Source of the DNA: Clostridia bacterium
Lineage (GTDB): Bacteria > Bacillota > DTU086
Reading direction: 5' to 3'
Assembly: GCA_012519005.1 (NCBI GenBank)
Contig: JAAYRB010000149.1
Coordinates: forward strand, 1-35,213
DNA length: 35,213 bases
Shown piece after piece: positions 33,687-35,213 of the stretch. Made by a program: the position numbers and the translations under genes. The notes beneath the pieces are model-generated. The model was not told the origin of the DNA, searched no databases, and saw nothing but the letters and a program-made list of their open reading frames with translations. How positions within the stretch are numbered: position 1 is the stretch's first letter; every line of letters starts with the position of its first letter.

Positions 33687-34403
33687 TTATTTTTCAATGC
33701 TTTCCCCCATACGGATTAAATCATCTGTGATGTCTACACTTTGGGAAATTAGGGTAAAAACTATACCTTCTGATTCCCAGATCAACACACTGGCATCCTC
33801 ATCTTTTGTCCCTTCAAACAAATGAGCCTTGTTGCCGGAAATTTCTATTTCTGTGTAAATGGTGTTCTCGTTGTCAACAGATGTTTTTACAGTGCCGTCA
33901 GGATTCTGATCAAATATTATTTCTTCCCCGGTCTCGTTTCCGTATATAAATACAATGGTGTTGCCAAACTTTTCGGTTTCGGTTTTTTTAAAACCTTCTG
34001 GAATATATGTTGGATAATATAAGCCATTTTGCTTTGTGTCCTTTGTTTTCGTTGAGTCTTCAAACTGTATGGATGTATATTTGTCCCGCCACTCTATTAT
34101 GGTATTGAAGATGGCATTTCTTGTTGCCTCAACGCTCAGGGCCGCAGTGGTTAAGAGGGTAAATATAATAGCAATATAGGTGACAGCCCTACCTAGGCTT
34201 TTTGCAAAATGTTTTCTCTTGGCCTTTATACGGCTCCTTTTAATGTGTTTTTTTATTTGTATTTCCAATTCAGGAGAGGGCTTATAGGCTCTATTTAACT
34301 CTTTATTTGAGGGCAGTTGTTCCATTTCTTGCCGGAAGGCTTGGAAAACAGCCACAGCAAGCAATGCGTCAAAAAGTTTTTCATTTTTGTCTTTGTCAAT
34401 CAA
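33687..34403 (-). CDS. DUF4367 membrane protein, probable anti-sigma factor
   Basis: The 238-residue protein has a charged cytoplasmic N-terminal part, one membrane span (AVTYIAIIFTLLTTAALSV at about 73-91) and an external DUF4367 domain ending ISGNKAHLFEGTKDEDASVLIWESEGIVFTLISQSVDITDDLIRMGESIEK. One-pass proteins of this kind next to ECF genes commonly act as anti-sigma factors. Translation starts at TTG 34403, eight bases inside the sigma gene, with GAAGGAGGGGGA upstream, so the two proteins are coupled. The zinc-binding HxxxCxxC motif of ZAS anti-sigmas is absent, so the mode of inhibition is unclear. Confidence 0.75.
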   Translation of the reverse strand: MIDKDKNEKLFDALLAVAVFQAFRQEMEQLPSNKELNRAYKPSPELEIQIKKHIKRSRIKAKRKHFAKSLGRAVTYIAIIFTLLTTAALSVEATRNAIFNTIIEWRDKYTSIQFEDSTKTKDTKQNGLYYPTYIPEGFKKTETEKFGNTIVFIYGNETGEEIIFDQNPDGTVKTSVDNENTIYTEIEISGNKAHLFEGTKDEDASVLIWESEGIVFTLISQSVDITDDLIRMGESIEK

Positions 34404-34947
34404 CGAAGTCCCCCTCCTTCCTAAGCAGCTTTTTCAATGCTTTTCTTGCCCTGCTCATACGCATTTTGGCGTTTTCCCGGCTGATGCCTAGGATTTCCCC
34501 AATCTCATCATAGGAATAATCCATCTCTATTTTTAGATATAGAATGTCAGAATAGTTCTTGTTGAGCTTGGTTATACATTCTGCGATTTTATTGCAGGCT
34601 TCTCTTGCCGAAACCTTATCTAATACTGGCTCCTCAGAAATTGAAGACACCATATACTCTTCAAAAGGTATTGTTTTATTGCGGTTTCGTTGACGCAGGA
34701 TATCATAAGCGGTGTTTCTCACTATAATAACGACGAAACCCCTAGTTTGGTAACAGTCGATTGTCTTTATTTTTTCAAGGTTATGAATTATCTTTAAAAA
34801 GGCCTTGGAAACGGCATCCTCTGCGAGATGGGGTTCTTTTAAAATGCTATTGGCTATATAAAGCATGGTCCCGCAATAAAGCTTATAAAGAGCAGCCGCT
34901 TTTTCACGGTCCTCTTCATTTTCGATTGCCATTATAAGGGCAAACAT
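34396..34947 (-). CDS. ECF-type RNA polymerase sigma factor
   Basis: The 183-residue protein has sigma region 2 (YCGTMLYIANSILKEPHLAEDAVSKAFLKIIHNLEKI, residues about 24-60) and region 4 with YSDILYLKIEMDYSYDEIGEILGISRENAKMRMSRARKALKKLL (about 133-176); region 3 is missing, as in ECF sigma factors. AGGAGG lies 8 bases before ATG 34947. It overlaps the DUF4367 gene, its likely regulator, and precedes three exported-protein genes that may be its targets. Its own control region is interrupted about 70 bases upstream by sequence resembling a group II intron end. Confidence 0.9.
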   Translation of the reverse strand: MFALIMAIENEEDREKAAALYKLYCGTMLYIANSILKEPHLAEDAVSKAFLKIIHNLEKIKTIDCYQTRGFVVIIVRNTAYDILRQRNRNKTIPFEEYMVSSISEEPVLDKVSAREACNKIAECITKLNKNYSDILYLKIEMDYSYDEIGEILGISRENAKMRMSRARKALKKLLRKEGDFVD

Positions 34948-35019
34948 ACGCCTCCCCTCCTACAAGAAAAAGTGTCTATGTCTTTTCTTGTTACATTATA
35001 ACATTAACCCCATTATCTG

Positions 35020-35213
35020 GTGCGGCCTCCTGAAACTCTGCTTGTAGGAGCAGGCTAACCCGGTAATGTCCTGATGGGAATCAACCAGTGCACGGCAGCT
35101 AAGTGTTTTAAAAAAGATGGCTTGAAAGGGAAGGGGAAGGGGGTGGTTGTATGTCATGAGGGGGTAGAATTGGATCAATCCGAGTTTGCTGCTGGATTAA
35201 CAAAAAGTAGGCA
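35020..35213 (+). mobile_element. Possible 5' end of a group II intron (partial)
   Basis: GTGCG at 35020-35024 is the 5' boundary motif of bacterial group II introns. It is followed by compact, structured sequence (CTCCT/AGGAG and CTGCT/AGCAG hairpins), a GCTAACCCGG stretch and a purine-rich run around 35125-35142 with no open frame, running off the window. The recognition is from overall appearance only; no exon-binding site, domain V or reverse transcriptase is in view. Confidence 0.35.

Noticed and set aside
1-35213. CRISPR arrays, tRNA or rRNA genes
   Set aside because: No regularly spaced repeats, cloverleaf-like sequences or rRNA segments were seen.

Overview
The window comes from a moderately AT-rich Gram-positive bacterium, most likely a member of the Clostridia (Bacillota). 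The reasons are the continuous order birA-coaX-dusB ... greA-lysS-ctsR-mcsA-mcsB-clpC-radA-disA-carD-yacL-ispD-ispF-gltX-cysE-cysS-thyX, strong AGGAGG-type ribosome binding sites, TTGACA/TATAAT promoters, a tRNA-Cys T-box leader and a CtsR operator. I cannot name the genus from sequence alone.

Positions 1-4773 hold the end of birA, type III pantothenate kinase, tRNA-dihydrouridine synthase and a compact three-gene cassette: an HTH regulator, a protein of a family often labelled quinate dehydrogenase, and a protein that looks like cyanobacterial long-chain acyl-ACP reductase. Positions 4774-22582 are a dense housekeeping block on the + strand: greA with a long structured leader, lysS, the CtsR-controlled heat-shock operon, radA with an altered zinc finger, disA, carD behind two consensus promoters, yacL, the isoprenoid genes ispD and ispF, gltX, the T-box controlled cysE-cysS pair and thyX. 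Five intrinsic terminators divide this part and the following junction into transcription units.

From about 22.6 kb the character changes to accessory genes, each with its own control: a small membrane protein, a DUF362 protein, a carboxymuconolactone-decarboxylase-like protein, a lipoprotein serpin with a predicted P1 methionine, a BlaI/BlaR1-like pair with two matching operators, and an Lsa-type ABC-F ribosome-protection protein. The ABC-F gene lies behind a leader with a 7-codon peptide, an intrinsic terminator and mutually exclusive pairings resembling ermC translational attenuation. Then come an uncharacterised DPDNG-motif protein and an orphan MNT nucleotidyltransferase.

The last 3.6 kb is on the - strand. 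It encodes an ECF sigma factor, a one-pass DUF4367 protein that is probably its anti-sigma partner, and three small exported proteins. Up against the right edge is sequence that may be the 5' end of a group II intron. The strongest candidates for new biology are the acyl-ACP-reductase-like cassette, the ABC-F attenuator, the two-operator BlaI/M56 module with a non-penicillin sensor domain, and the ECF/DUF4367/exported-protein cluster.
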